In this document: piece by piece, positions 41,330-50,123 of the stretch | Position numbering within the stretch: the stretch's first letter is position 1 | Layout of the letters: every line of letters starts with the position of its first letter | Assembly (NCBI GenBank): GCA_017644045.1 | Contig: JAEPMI010000010.1 | Coordinates: 62,001-126,000 of the forward strand | Length of the DNA: 64,000 nt | From: Deltaproteobacteria bacterium | Lineage (GTDB): Bacteria; Myxococcota_A; Polyangia; Polyangiales; Houyiibacteriaceae | Reading direction: 5' to 3' | The notes under the pieces: model-generated | Database searches by the model: none | What the model saw: the letters and a program-made list of their open reading frames with translations, nothing else | What the model was told of the DNA's origin: nothing | Translations under genes and position numbers: made by a program

Positions 41330-42301
41330 GTGGCGGTGAAGATCCTGGCTGTCGACGACAGTCCGACCATGCGACAGATCCTGGAGTTGACCTTCGCGGG
41401 TGAAGATGCGGAGGTCACGACGGTTGCGAGCGGGCAGCAGGCGGTCGACGCCGCGGCTTCGCTCCAGCCGGACGTGGTGCTCGCAGACGTCTCGATGACG
41501 GGCATGGACGGCTACGCCGTGGCCCAAGCCATCAAGGCGAATGGCGGCGCCGCGGTCATCCTCCTCTCCAGCCAGCACAACCCCTATGACGAGGCCAAGG
41601 GGAAGGCGAGCGGAGTCGACGACCACGTCGCGAAGCCCTTCGACTCCCAGGTGGTGATCGACAAGGTCACTCAGCTCGCCGCCAACCGGCCCAAAGCCGC
41701 CCCGGTGTCCCGCCCCCTCTCGCAGACCAGTCAGGGCCCGGCCCACGCCCCTCCGGTGCCGCCTGCTGGCGCGCCGCAGCAGAAGACTCCGGCCGGCGGT
41801 CGGGTCTCGAAGCGCACCATGGCGTTCGGGACCAGCCCGATCGCGCCTCCGCAGCCTCCAGCTCCCCCGAAGCCGCCCGCAGCGCCCGCTCCGGCGAAGC
41901 GCCCGGTGCTCGAGCTCGCGGACGAGCCCGAGGTCGAGATCGACCTGGATCCGCCGGCTCCGGCCGCGCCCGCACCCGCGGCGCCGCCCGCGGCCAAGCC
42001 GCCCGCCCCCGCTGCCGCAGCGCCCCCGGCTCCGGCCAAGCCGCCCGCCGCGGCTCCGCCGGCCAAGCCCGCCCCGGCCGCCGCTCCCGCGACGCCCGCT
42101 CCGGCCGCCGCTGCCGCCAGCGCCACCGCATCCGGTGGCGACATGGCGCAGAAGCTCGACGCGCTCGGCCTCTCCAAGGAGCAGGTCGAAGCCGTCCTCG
42201 CCCTCAGCCGTGAGGTCGTGGAGCAGGTCGTGTGGGAGGTCGTCCCCGACCTCGCCGAGACGCTGATCAAGGAAGAGATCAAGCGCCTCACGCAAGAGTG
42301 A
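41330..42301 (+). CDS. CheY-like receiver protein with Pro/Ala-rich linker and PopZ-like C-terminal helices
   Basis: 323 aa, GTG start with strong GGAGG. Residues 1-115 are a complete receiver: acidic pair at 9-10, phospho-acceptor Asp53 (VVLADVSMTGMDG), Ser80 and Lys102 (HVAKPFD). Residues about 116-275 are disordered and rich in Pro, Ala and Lys, with an acidic patch (ELADEPEVEIDLDPP). The final 45 residues are predicted helical: KLDALGLSKEQVEAVLALS, then VWEVVPDLAETLIKEEIKRL. The pattern P-x-L-x-E-x-L-I-x-x-E-I-x-R-L resembles the oligomerising end of polar organiser PopZ (DUF2497). No histidine kinase adjoins it. It precedes valS by 60 bases. Confidence 0.9.
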   Translation: MAVKILAVDDSPTMRQILELTFAGEDAEVTTVASGQQAVDAAASLQPDVVLADVSMTGMDGYAVAQAIKANGGAAVILLSSQHNPYDEAKGKASGVDDHVAKPFDSQVVIDKVTQLAANRPKAAPVSRPLSQTSQGPAHAPPVPPAGAPQQKTPAGGRVSKRTMAFGTSPIAPPQPPAPPKPPAAPAPAKRPVLELADEPEVEIDLDPPAPAAPAPAAPPAAKPPAPAAAAPPAPAKPPAAAPPAKPAPAAAPATPAPAAAAASATASGGDMAQKLDALGLSKEQVEAVLALSREVVEQVVWEVVPDLAETLIKEEIKRLTQE

Positions 42302-42331
42302 GCTCCGACTCGCCGTTCATGGGTTGACCGC

Positions 42332-42348
42332 TGCCGCGCTTCGCGGCA
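42332..42348. other. Short hairpin upstream of valS
   Basis: TGCCGCG-CTT-CGCGGCA, 7 bp with a 3-nt loop, 13 bases before the valS ATG. No T run follows, so it is either a weak terminator of the receiver gene or a structure masking the valS start. No T-box is present. Confidence 0.4.
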
Positions 42349-42361
42349 TCCCGAGCGGGTC

Positions 42362-45172
42362 ATGAGCGACGGTAGCGACGCCACCCTTCCCAAGCAGTAT
42401 TCGCCCAGCGACGCCGAGTCGCGCTGGTACGAATTCTGGGAGTCCAACGGCTTCTTCGAGGCCAGCCGCGACCCCGACGATCCGCGCCCGACCTACACGG
42501 TCGCGATCCCGCCGCCGAACGTCACCGGCACGCTCCACATGGGGCACGCCTGCCGTACGACCTTCGAGGACGTGCTCACCCGCTTCCACCGGATGAAGGG
42601 GCACGACGCGCTCTGGATTCCGGGCATGGACCACGCGGGCATCGCGACTCAGGTCGTGGTCGAGCGCATCCTCCGCGCCGAAGGGAAGACCCGCCACGAC
42701 CTCGGCCGCGAGAAGTTCGTCGAACGCGTCTGGGAGTGGAAGGAGAAGTCCGGCGGCCGGATCCTCGAGCAGCTCCGGAAGATGGGCGCCAGCTGCGACT
42801 GGTCGCAGACCCACTTCACGATGGACGAGGACCTCAACCGGGCCGTCCGTGAAGCGTTCGTTCGCCTCTACGAGGAGGGGCTGATCTACCGCGGCGAGCG
42901 CCTGGTGAACTGGGACGTCGCGACCCAGACCGTGCTCAGCGACCTCGAGGTCGACACCGAAGAGGGCGTCCAGGGCGAGCTCTTCGAGTTCGCCTACCCG
43001 ATCGACGGCGAGGAAGGCGAGCTCGTCGTCGCCACCACCCGGCCCGAGACGATGCTCGGCGACACCGCCGTCGCCATCCACCCGGACGACGAGCGCTACA
43101 CCCACCTGCACGGAAAGTTCGTCAAACACCCGTTCGTGGATCGACGCATCCCGATCGTGTGCGACGCCGAGCTGGTCGACATGCAGTTCGGCACCGGCGC
43201 CGTGAAGGTCACCCCGGCCCACGACCCGAACGACTTCGAGACGGGCAAGCGCCACGACCTCGAGCTCATCAACATCCTGAACCTCGACGGCACCCTCAAC
43301 GACGAGGGCGGTCCCTTCGCCGGCATGGAGCGCTTCGCGGCACGCAAGGCCGTGAAGGCCAAGCTCGAAGAGGTCGGGCTCGCGCGCGGAACCAAGAAGC
43401 ACACGATGACCCTCCCCCGCTCGCAGCGGTCCGGGACGGTCGTCGAGCCGATGATCTCGACGCAGTGGTTCGTGAAGATGGAGCCGCTGGCGAAGCCCGC
43501 GCTCGCCGCGGTCGAAGACGGGCGCGTCCAGATCCTGCCCGCCGACTGGAAGAAGACCTACGACCACTGGCTGGAGAACATTCACGACTGGTGCATCAGC
43601 CGGCAGCTCTGGTGGGGCCACGCGATCCCCGCCTGGTACTGCGAGGACTGCGACCACGTGACCGTCAGCCGCGAGGACGCCACCGAGTGCGGCGGCTGCG
43701 GCGGCTCGACGCTCCGCCAGGACAGCGACGTCCTCGACACCTGGTTCAGCTCGGCGCTCTGGCCCTTCTCGACCCTCGGCTGGCCCGAGAAGACGCCCGA
43801 TCTCGCGCGCTACTACCCGACCCAGGACCTGGAGACGGGCTACGACATCCTCTTCTTCTGGGTCGCCCGGATGATCATGATGGGCCTCCACTTCATGGGC
43901 GAGGTCCCCTTCTCCCGCGTGCTCCTCGCCGGCATGGTGACCGACGAGAAGGGCGACAAGATGAGCAAGGTGAAGGGGAACGTCATCGACCCCCTCGACG
44001 TGATCAACGGCGCCACCCTCGACGACCTGCTCGAGAAGGCGCAGTTCAACGGCGCCCAGCCCAAGGGTCTGAAGTACCTGAAGAAGACGTACGCCGACGG
44101 CTTCCCCGAGTACGGCACCGACGCGCTGCGCATGACCCTGCTGAGCTACTCGCCGCAGGCGCGTCGCATCGCGCTCAGCCTCAAGCGGGTCGAGGGCTAC
44201 CGGAACTTCTCCAACAAGCTCTGGAACGCCGCGCGCTTCTCGCTGATGAACCTCGAGGGGTCCGACGCGAAGGCCACTGGCGAGGCCCCGAAGGTCACCA
44301 CGCTCACCAACCGCTGGATCCTCTCGCGACTGGCGCGCGCGCTCGAGACCGCGAACGCCGGCCTCGAGGCCTACCGGCTCGATGACGCCTCCGGCGCGCT
44401 CTACCACTTCGTCTGGGACGAGCTCTGCGACTGGTACCTCGAGCTCACCAAGCCCGCCTTCGCCGAGGGCGCGGACCCGGCCATCGCCGCCGAGACCCGG
44501 CAGACGCTGGTCCACGTCTTCGAGACCGTGCTCCGCGCGCTCCACCCGATGATGCCCTTCATCACCGAGGAGATCTGGCAGAAGATCCCGAAGTCGGACG
44601 CCCTCGGCGCGCACCCGCGCGACGACTCCAAGCCGCGCAGCCTCATCGTGGCGCGCTATCCGCAGCCCGGCGCCGACGCGCGCGTGGACGAGGCCGCCGA
44701 GAAGGCGCTCACCCTCGTGCAGGCGGCCATCGGCGGCGCGCGCCAGATCCGCTCCGAGCACCAGGTGCCCTGGTCGAAGCCCATCGAGCTCGTCTACGCG
44801 GGCGACGACACCGTGCGCGCCGTCCTCTCGGAGAACCAAGGGCTCGTCGAAGCGCTCATCGGCGGTACCGTTCGCGCCGAGTCCGCGGAGAAGCTCGCGG
44901 ACGCCACGCAGCACTTCGAGAACGCCGCGGTCTTCGTCGCCGAGGGCATTCACGGCGCGGTGCCGAACGTCATCGACCCGGCCAAGGAGCGCGAGCGCCT
45001 CGAGCGCCAGCTCGGCAAGGTCGACAAGGAGCTCACCAAGCTGGAGAAGAAGCTGGCGAACGACAAGTTCGTCTCGAACGCTCCGGCCGAGGTGGTCGAG
45101 AAGGTCCGCGCCGAGGCCACCGCCCTCGCGGACGAGAAGAAGGGCCTCGACGCGGCCCTCGCCCGGCTCTGA
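42362..45172 (+). CDS. valS: Valine--tRNA ligase
   Basis: 936 aa, normal for bacterial ValRS. The catalytic domain has PPPNVTGTLHMGH with the HIGH-type motif HMGH at 59-62 and WIPGMDHAGIATQ. The editing (CP1) domain includes TTRPETMLGDTAVAIHP and GTGAVKVTPAHDPNDF, which clear mischarged Thr. HDWCISRQLWWGHAIPAWYC and DVLDTWFSSALWPFSTLGWP complete the Rossmann core. The second signature, at 533-537, is KMSKV instead of the usual KMSKS. The anticodon-binding part follows, and the C-terminal coiled coil (RERLERQLGKVDKELTKLEK) is the usual tRNA-binding arm. No ribosome binding site is evident. Confidence 0.98.
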   Translation: MSDGSDATLPKQYSPSDAESRWYEFWESNGFFEASRDPDDPRPTYTVAIPPPNVTGTLHMGHACRTTFEDVLTRFHRMKGHDALWIPGMDHAGIATQVVVERILRAEGKTRHDLGREKFVERVWEWKEKSGGRILEQLRKMGASCDWSQTHFTMDEDLNRAVREAFVRLYEEGLIYRGERLVNWDVATQTVLSDLEVDTEEGVQGELFEFAYPIDGEEGELVVATTRPETMLGDTAVAIHPDDERYTHLHGKFVKHPFVDRRIPIVCDAELVDMQFGTGAVKVTPAHDPNDFETGKRHDLELINILNLDGTLNDEGGPFAGMERFAARKAVKAKLEEVGLARGTKKHTMTLPRSQRSGTVVEPMISTQWFVKMEPLAKPALAAVEDGRVQILPADWKKTYDHWLENIHDWCISRQLWWGHAIPAWYCEDCDHVTVSREDATECGGCGGSTLRQDSDVLDTWFSSALWPFSTLGWPEKTPDLARYYPTQDLETGYDILFFWVARMIMMGLHFMGEVPFSRVLLAGMVTDEKGDKMSKVKGNVIDPLDVINGATLDDLLEKAQFNGAQPKGLKYLKKTYADGFPEYGTDALRMTLLSYSPQARRIALSLKRVEGYRNFSNKLWNAARFSLMNLEGSDAKATGEAPKVTTLTNRWILSRLARALETANAGLEAYRLDDASGALYHFVWDELCDWYLELTKPAFAEGADPAIAAETRQTLVHVFETVLRALHPMMPFITEEIWQKIPKSDALGAHPRDDSKPRSLIVARYPQPGADARVDEAAEKALTLVQAAIGGARQIRSEHQVPWSKPIELVYAGDDTVRAVLSENQGLVEALIGGTVRAESAEKLADATQHFENAAVFVAEGIHGAVPNVIDPAKERERLERQLGKVDKELTKLEKKLANDKFVSNAPAEVVEKVRAEATALADEKKGLDAALARL

Positions 45173-45178
45173 GCGAGC

Positions 45179-45772
45179 TCAGCGCCGCGGCGCGGCGGCT
45201 CGCGCGATCAGCCAGGGAAAGCAGCGCTCCACTCGGACCACCGCGAACTCGCGCTCGAGGAGCCGGCGAAAGGAGCGCGGGCCGAACTGTTGCACGTGCT
45301 CGGGGTGGTTGCCGAGCTGCTCCAGGTACTTCCCGCGCAACAGGTTCCCGCCTCGGAAGAAGGGCTCCCAGGGAACCGACACGATGGCGAGGCCCGTCGT
45401 CCACTCCGCGATTCGCCGCACGGCGGGCGCCGGGTCGTCGAGGTGCTCGAGCACCTCGAGGCACAAGCTGACGTCGGCCCAGGCCCGCTCGGGCGCGACG
45501 GTGCGGATGTCGCCCTCACGAATCTCGGCCGCGGGCGCGTTCTGGCGTGCGGCGTCCGCGGCGGTCGGATCGAGCTCGATGCCGCGGTACTCGACGGACG
45601 GAAGCCGCTCGAGGATCCGCGCAGCGACCAGCCCCTCGCCACAGCCGAGGTCCACGACCCGGCTCGGTCGCTGAGAGGCCGCCAGACCGACGACTCGTTC
45701 CAGGAAACGCCCGAGGAGCGCCTGCACCACCGGGTTGCCGCTCGCGTACTTCTGCTCGTTCGAAGAGCTCAC
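45179..45772 (-). CDS. SAM-dependent class I methyltransferase
   Basis: 197 aa, GTG start overlapping the glycosyltransferase stop (GTGA). RVVDLGCGEGLVAARILE is SAM motif I, VEYRGIELDPTAADAAR holds the acidic ribose-binding residue, and DVSLCLEVLEHLDDPAPAV is the motif typical of methyltransferases acting on small molecules or lipid intermediates. SYASGNPVV-like N-terminal residues (EQKYASGNPVVQALLGRF) are often seen in enzymes linked to GT2 clusters. Substrate unknown; coupling suggests a glycolipid or surface sugar. Confidence 0.88.
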   Translation of the reverse strand: MSSSNEQKYASGNPVVQALLGRFLERVVGLAASQRPSRVVDLGCGEGLVAARILERLPSVEYRGIELDPTAADAARQNAPAAEIREGDIRTVAPERAWADVSLCLEVLEHLDDPAPAVRRIAEWTTGLAIVSVPWEPFFRGGNLLRGKYLEQLGNHPEHVQQFGPRSFRRLLEREFAVVRVERCFPWLIARAAAPRR

Positions 45773-46743
45773 GCGCCCTCCCCCGCGCCGACCCGCGGCG
45801 AATGCTCGTCGCGGACCAAGTAGCGGCGCCGGCCGTGCACGTGGTTGATCATCTCGGCGAGCAGGCCCGTGCAGAAGAGCTGCACGCCCACCACGACCAG
45901 GAGCAGGCCGAGAATGAGCAGCGGACGGTGACCGATGGCCTCGCCCCAGAAGAGCTTCCGTGCCGTCAGGAACGCGAGGCAGCCAACGCCCCCGAAGGTG
46001 CTGAGCAGCCCCATCGCTCCGAAGAAGTGCAGCGGTCGTCGTTGGTAGCGCGTGAGCAGCAGCACCGTGAGCAGATCGAAGAAGCCGCGGGTCATTCGAC
46101 CGATGCCGTACTTCGAGCGCCCGTGCTTGCGCGCGTGGTGGGTGACCGCCAGCTCGCCGACCTCGAAGCCGCGAGCCCCGACCAGCACCGGCACGTAGCG
46201 ATGGAGGTCGCCGTAGAGCTCGAGCCCTTCGATCGCCTCGCGGCGGTAGGCCTTGAAGCCGCAGTTGAAGTCGTGGAGCTCGAGGCCGCTCAGCTTGCGG
46301 ACGACGAAGTTGAAGAGCTTCGACGGGAGCGTCTTGCCCAGCGGGTCGTTGCGCTTGGCCTTCCAACCGCTGACCAGGTCGAGCCCACCGTCGAGCGCTT
46401 CCAGCATGCGGGGGATCTCGTTCGGATCGTCCTGCAGGTCGGCGTCCATCGTGATGATGATGGCGCCGCGCGCCTTGCCGAAACCGGCGTCGAGGGCCGC
46501 GGACTTTCCGAAGTTGCGCCGGAAGCGGATCCATCCGACGTGGGGGTCGGCCTCGGCGAGCTCGGCCAGGATCGCGGGGCTCTGGTCTCTCGAGCCGTCG
46601 TCCACGAAGAGGATCTCGTAGCTCCGTTCGAGACCCCCCAGCACCTCCGTGAGCTTGTGGTGCAGCTCGCGCAGCGAGCCCTCCTCGTCGAAGAGGGGAA
46701 TCACCACGCTCAGGTCCAGCGTGCTTTCGTTCGCGTCAGTCAT
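45769..46743 (-). CDS. GT2 family glycosyltransferase, DPM/GtrB-like
   Basis: 324 aa. The catalytic domain has LSVVIPLFDEEGSLRELH, LFVDDGSRDQSPAIL, GFGKARGAIIITMDADLQDDP with metal DxD (100-102), and HDFNCGFKAYRRE. The profile is that of dolichol/undecaprenyl-phosphate mannosyl- or glucosyltransferases. Two C-terminal membrane helices (HFFGAMGLLSTFGGVGCLAF, LLILGLLLVVVGVQLFC) anchor it. It should load a sugar onto a polyprenyl phosphate on the inner leaflet. It overlaps the DUF2079 gene by 8 bases and the methyltransferase gene by 4. Confidence 0.93.
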   Translation of the reverse strand: MTDANESTLDLSVVIPLFDEEGSLRELHHKLTEVLGGLERSYEILFVDDGSRDQSPAILAELAEADPHVGWIRFRRNFGKSAALDAGFGKARGAIIITMDADLQDDPNEIPRMLEALDGGLDLVSGWKAKRNDPLGKTLPSKLFNFVVRKLSGLELHDFNCGFKAYRREAIEGLELYGDLHRYVPVLVGARGFEVGELAVTHHARKHGRSKYGIGRMTRGFFDLLTVLLLTRYQRRPLHFFGAMGLLSTFGGVGCLAFLTARKLFWGEAIGHRPLLILGLLLVVVGVQLFCTGLLAEMINHVHGRRRYLVRDEHSPRVGAGEGA

Positions 46744-48670
46744 CGTCGGTCGGGGGAACCTCGTCGGGAGCCCGACGGCGGAACGCCCAGAGGCGCTCCA
46801 CGGAGAGTACCTCCTCCACGGTGGGGTCCTCGCGCAAGGCGGCGAGCTGGTCCTTCTCGTGGCGGTGGAGCTGCCGGTCGACGAAGACGATCCAGTCGGC
46901 CTCGCGGCACTCGGGCGCATGATAGATGTGCTTGCGGGCGGCGAAGTGGGGCAACGCGAACCCAGACGCGCAGACGGCGGCGTCCGGGCCGATCTGCTCC
47001 TTCAGCCGCTGCAGCGCGCGGTAGCGTTCGATGGCGCCCGGCGCGAGCTCGTCTTCGATCACGTACCAGGCCGCCGTCAGGTCTCGGTTGGCGGGCTTCC
47101 AGACCGCGCCGACGGCGCTGGTGCAGAGCGCCGCGCCGAGCACCCACGCGGCCAGGGTCCGTGCGCTACCGCGGCCCCGCCGGAGCAGCGCGCCAGCGCC
47201 GAAGACGGTCGCGCAGAGCAATCCGGGCAGCAGCGTCGCCGAGTAGTGGAAGTGCGTGGAGTAGACCACGTCCTTGGTGGCCAGCGCCGTGAAGGTCAGC
47301 CCGTAGGTGACGAGCAGGGCTCGCCATCCCGCGAAGAAGGGCAGCAGGCCGAGGGGCACGAGCAGCTGCGCCCAGAAGAGCAGGCGCTTCGGGACCAACA
47401 CCTGTTCCAAGACGAGCATCGGGTTCGTCAGCAGGTTGAGCAGCATCCCCTTCATGCCGCTGCCCCGCGGAGTGAGCCCACGGAAGTAGCTCCCGTAGGC
47501 GTAGCTGTCCTGGCTCTCCTTCATCAGGAGGGACGAATCGCCCATGAAGACCTGCTTCACGACGATGAGCCAGGCCACCGAGCCGGCGATGGTGAGCAGC
47601 CCTGCGCGGCGGTCCTTCTTCGCCGCGAGCAGGTAGAGGCCCACGCAGACTCCCTGGAAGGCCATGTCCTCGCGCACCAGCAGCAGGAAGGCCAGCGCGC
47701 CTGCGTAGCGCTTCCAGGCGCCACGCTCGGCGAAGTAGACGACCCACGGGAGCACCGGCACCGAGAGCGCGAGCGAGTGGAAGTCGAAGAGGTTGATGCC
47801 GTGCAGCGCCGGATGCGCGAGATAGGCGAAGGCGAGCGCAAGCGCGAACGCCCGAGCCCCCGCGAAGCGGCGGAGGTGATGGCGAGCGAGGTGGTAGAGC
47901 GGGTAGACCCCGGCCGCGAGCCACGCAGCCTGCAGCGCGATGAGCGCCTCCGCGTCGCGCCAGACCGCGAGGATGGGCGAGAAGAGCGCGAGGATCGGGT
48001 CGAAGTGCGCGCTCATGTGGGTGCCGCCCTTGATGAAGGGGCAGGCGAGGAAGTCGCCGTTCAGCGTGTTCCACAGGAGGCTGGTGTAGATGCCGAGGTC
48101 GTAGGCCCCGGTGTGCATGTCGTGGTGCTGCCGGCCTTGCGTATCGACGAGAATCCAGACGTAGACGGCTGCGATCCCGAAGAGGACGACCTGGTCCAGC
48201 CCCTCTCGCCACCCACCCGTGCCTCCCGGCAGTTCGATCGGCGGAGGGCGGACGCCCACCGCGCGCGCCGTCGCCGCGAGGCCGGCGCCGCCCACCACCG
48301 CGAGCACGAGCGAGAGCCACGGCGCGTCGGCCATCACCGGGTCGCGGAGGATGCTCCACACCGCGGGCACCACCAGCGCCCCACCGAGGAGCGCCACGCG
48401 GCGAATCGACATCGGCCACCCGCGCGCCCGCGCGAGCAGCGCCAAGACGACGAGACCGGCCGCCGCGACCGAGCCCAGACGCGCCACCTCCCAGCCGAGC
48501 GCGTGCCGCTCCGGTTCGGTCAGCCGACCACGAAACGCGTCGGAGACCAGGTCCGGATGGTCGGTGATCCAGAAGTGGACCCCGAGCGCGACGAGCTCGA
48601 CGAAGAGCACCGGACCCCAGCGCACCAAGGCGCGAAGCGCCTCCGCCGTACGGCTATCGCTACGAACCAT
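46736..48670 (-). CDS. DUF2079 polytopic membrane protein (GT-C-like)
   Basis: 644 aa from the ATG at 48670, directly after a GTG. About a dozen hydrophobic helices surround a conserved loop: MHTGAYDLGIYTSLLWNTLNG then FIKGGTHMSAHFDPILALFSPI. The invariant Asp in AYDLGIY and the HFDP motif are DUF2079 hallmarks. This family is thought to belong to the GT-C fold of polyprenyl-sugar-dependent transferases. The C-terminal 110 residues are a soluble domain (ADWIVFVDRQLHRHEKDQL). Its 8-base overlap with the GT2 gene suggests it uses the lipid-linked sugar made by that enzyme. Confidence 0.88.
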   Translation of the reverse strand: MVRSDSRTAEALRALVRWGPVLFVELVALGVHFWITDHPDLVSDAFRGRLTEPERHALGWEVARLGSVAAAGLVVLALLARARGWPMSIRRVALLGGALVVPAVWSILRDPVMADAPWLSLVLAVVGGAGLAATARAVGVRPPPIELPGGTGGWREGLDQVVLFGIAAVYVWILVDTQGRQHHDMHTGAYDLGIYTSLLWNTLNGDFLACPFIKGGTHMSAHFDPILALFSPILAVWRDAEALIALQAAWLAAGVYPLYHLARHHLRRFAGARAFALALAFAYLAHPALHGINLFDFHSLALSVPVLPWVVYFAERGAWKRYAGALAFLLLVREDMAFQGVCVGLYLLAAKKDRRAGLLTIAGSVAWLIVVKQVFMGDSSLLMKESQDSYAYGSYFRGLTPRGSGMKGMLLNLLTNPMLVLEQVLVPKRLLFWAQLLVPLGLLPFFAGWRALLVTYGLTFTALATKDVVYSTHFHYSATLLPGLLCATVFGAGALLRRGRGSARTLAAWVLGAALCTSAVGAVWKPANRDLTAAWYVIEDELAPGAIERYRALQRLKEQIGPDAAVCASGFALPHFAARKHIYHAPECREADWIVFVDRQLHRHEKDQLAALREDPTVEEVLSVERLWAFRRRAPDEVPPTDDD

Positions 48671-48683
48671 CACGTGGCCGGGG

Positions 48684-50093
48684 TCAGCCCTTGCTTGGCG
48701 CTGGCGTGGAGCCCGGGCTGGAAGTCCGCGGCGCCGGAACGCCGAGCATCACCTCGCGATAGTGCAGGAAGAGGCTCTGCATGATGCTCAGCACGGGGAC
48801 CGCGAGCAGCGCGCCCGCGATGCCGAAGAGCGACTCGCCCGCGAGGAGCGCGAAGACCACGAGCACTGGGTGCACCTTCGCGGCGTCGCCCATGATCTTC
48901 GGGTTCAGCAGGTTCGCCTCGAGCTGGTGAATGACGACGATCCACACGAGGACCGCGACGGCCGTTCCGGGGCCGTTCTGCAGCGCGATGACCACCGCGG
49001 GGATGGTGCTGAGGATCGCGCCGAAGATCGGGATGATGCTCAGCAGGGTCGCGATGAGGGTCAGGATCGGCCAGTAGCGGAGCTCGAGGTACCAGAAGCC
49101 GATGCCCGAGAGCAGACCGTTGACCAGCGCGATGAGGAGCTGCCCGCGGACGACGCCACCGAGCCCACGGTCGATGCGCTTGAGCAGCCGGTCGTAGTTG
49201 CGGCGACGGCGCGGCGGCCAGAGCGAGCGGAAGAAGGCCAGGATCCGGTCCGACGTGATCAGCAGGTACGCCGAGAGCATCAGCATGATGAAGAAGGTGA
49301 AGACCCCCTTCACGACCGCCCGGATCACGGCGCGAGCCGTGGTGATGAGCGTGCTGGCGGTCTGCCGGGTGTCGTCCGACATGCTGTTGAGCGTCTCGGT
49401 GAGCGTCGACGTCAGGTCCCGAGGCTGGCGCTCCCGCCTCGGCTCGCCGGTGACCACTCGGAAGCGTTCGCCCTCGGGCTCGATCACGACGCCGCCCTCG
49501 GGCAGGTCGACCGCGTAGCCGCCCTCCCCGCCCGCGCCGATGGGCGTGATCCGGATGGCGCTCACCTCCGCCGGTCGAGGATCGGCGCCGGTGACGGCGT
49601 CGAGCTCCTCGTGGCCCGCGTCGGATGCATCCGCGCCCGCCTCGTCGTGGGCGCCCCGCATGGCATCGCGCACCTGGCGCTCGAGCTCCGGGAGCCACTC
49701 GTCGCGAATGGTGGCCACCGTCTCGGGGAGCTCGCGCGCCAGCTTCTCGACCTCGGCCGCGAGCCGGGGCGCGCCCACCGCGATGAAGCCGGCGATGCCG
49801 CCGAGCAGGCCGACGTAGAGCGTGACGACCGCCACCCAGCGCGGCATGTGCCGCGCCTCGCCGTCCTTGTTCTTCCCGAAGGAGCGCTCCTCCATCCACT
49901 CGACCACCGGCGCGAGCACGTAGGCCAGCACCACCGCCAGGAAGAAGGGCAGGAGCACGGCGCGGAAGAGCAGGAGCGCTCCGATGGCCAGCGCGCCCCA
50001 GATCCCGAAGAAGATGAAGCGGCGCCGCCGGGAGCCCGGTGCGTCCGGGGTCGCCGATCCCCTCATCCCCTCTTCGGAAGCCACGGCCACCAT
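48684..50093 (-). CDS. AI-2E family (UPF0118/PerM) membrane protein
   Basis: 469 aa, longer than the usual 340-380. The N-terminal pair of helices (IWGALAIGALLLFRAVLLPF, LAVVLAYVLAPVVEWMEE) and the C-terminal block (LLIALVNGLLSGIGFWYLEL, LLSIIPIFGAILSTIPAVVIAL, LLNPKIMGDAAKVHPVLVVF) carry the family signatures. Extra length is a hydrophilic, acidic loop at about 125-225 (AGADASDAGHEELDAV) of unknown role. Members export various small molecules or ions; autoinducer-2 is not a safe assignment. It lies 13 bases upstream of the DUF2079 gene on the same strand. Confidence 0.92.
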   Translation of the reverse strand: MVAVASEEGMRGSATPDAPGSRRRRFIFFGIWGALAIGALLLFRAVLLPFFLAVVLAYVLAPVVEWMEERSFGKNKDGEARHMPRWVAVVTLYVGLLGGIAGFIAVGAPRLAAEVEKLARELPETVATIRDEWLPELERQVRDAMRGAHDEAGADASDAGHEELDAVTGADPRPAEVSAIRITPIGAGGEGGYAVDLPEGGVVIEPEGERFRVVTGEPRRERQPRDLTSTLTETLNSMSDDTRQTASTLITTARAVIRAVVKGVFTFFIMLMLSAYLLITSDRILAFFRSLWPPRRRRNYDRLLKRIDRGLGGVVRGQLLIALVNGLLSGIGFWYLELRYWPILTLIATLLSIIPIFGAILSTIPAVVIALQNGPGTAVAVLVWIVVIHQLEANLLNPKIMGDAAKVHPVLVVFALLAGESLFGIAGALLAVPVLSIMQSLFLHYREVMLGVPAPRTSSPGSTPAPSKG

Positions 50094-50123
50094 GTACCGC
50101 AGGCCCGCGCGGCGGGCCAGCGC

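Noticed and set aside
42317-44953. Long minus-strand frame opposite valS
   Set aside because: Antisense to an unmistakable valyl-tRNA synthetase gene, with no independent signals.
48684-50093. Autoinducer-2 exporter assignment
   Set aside because: The family name reflects one early report; members carry diverse substrates and nothing here indicates quorum sensing.
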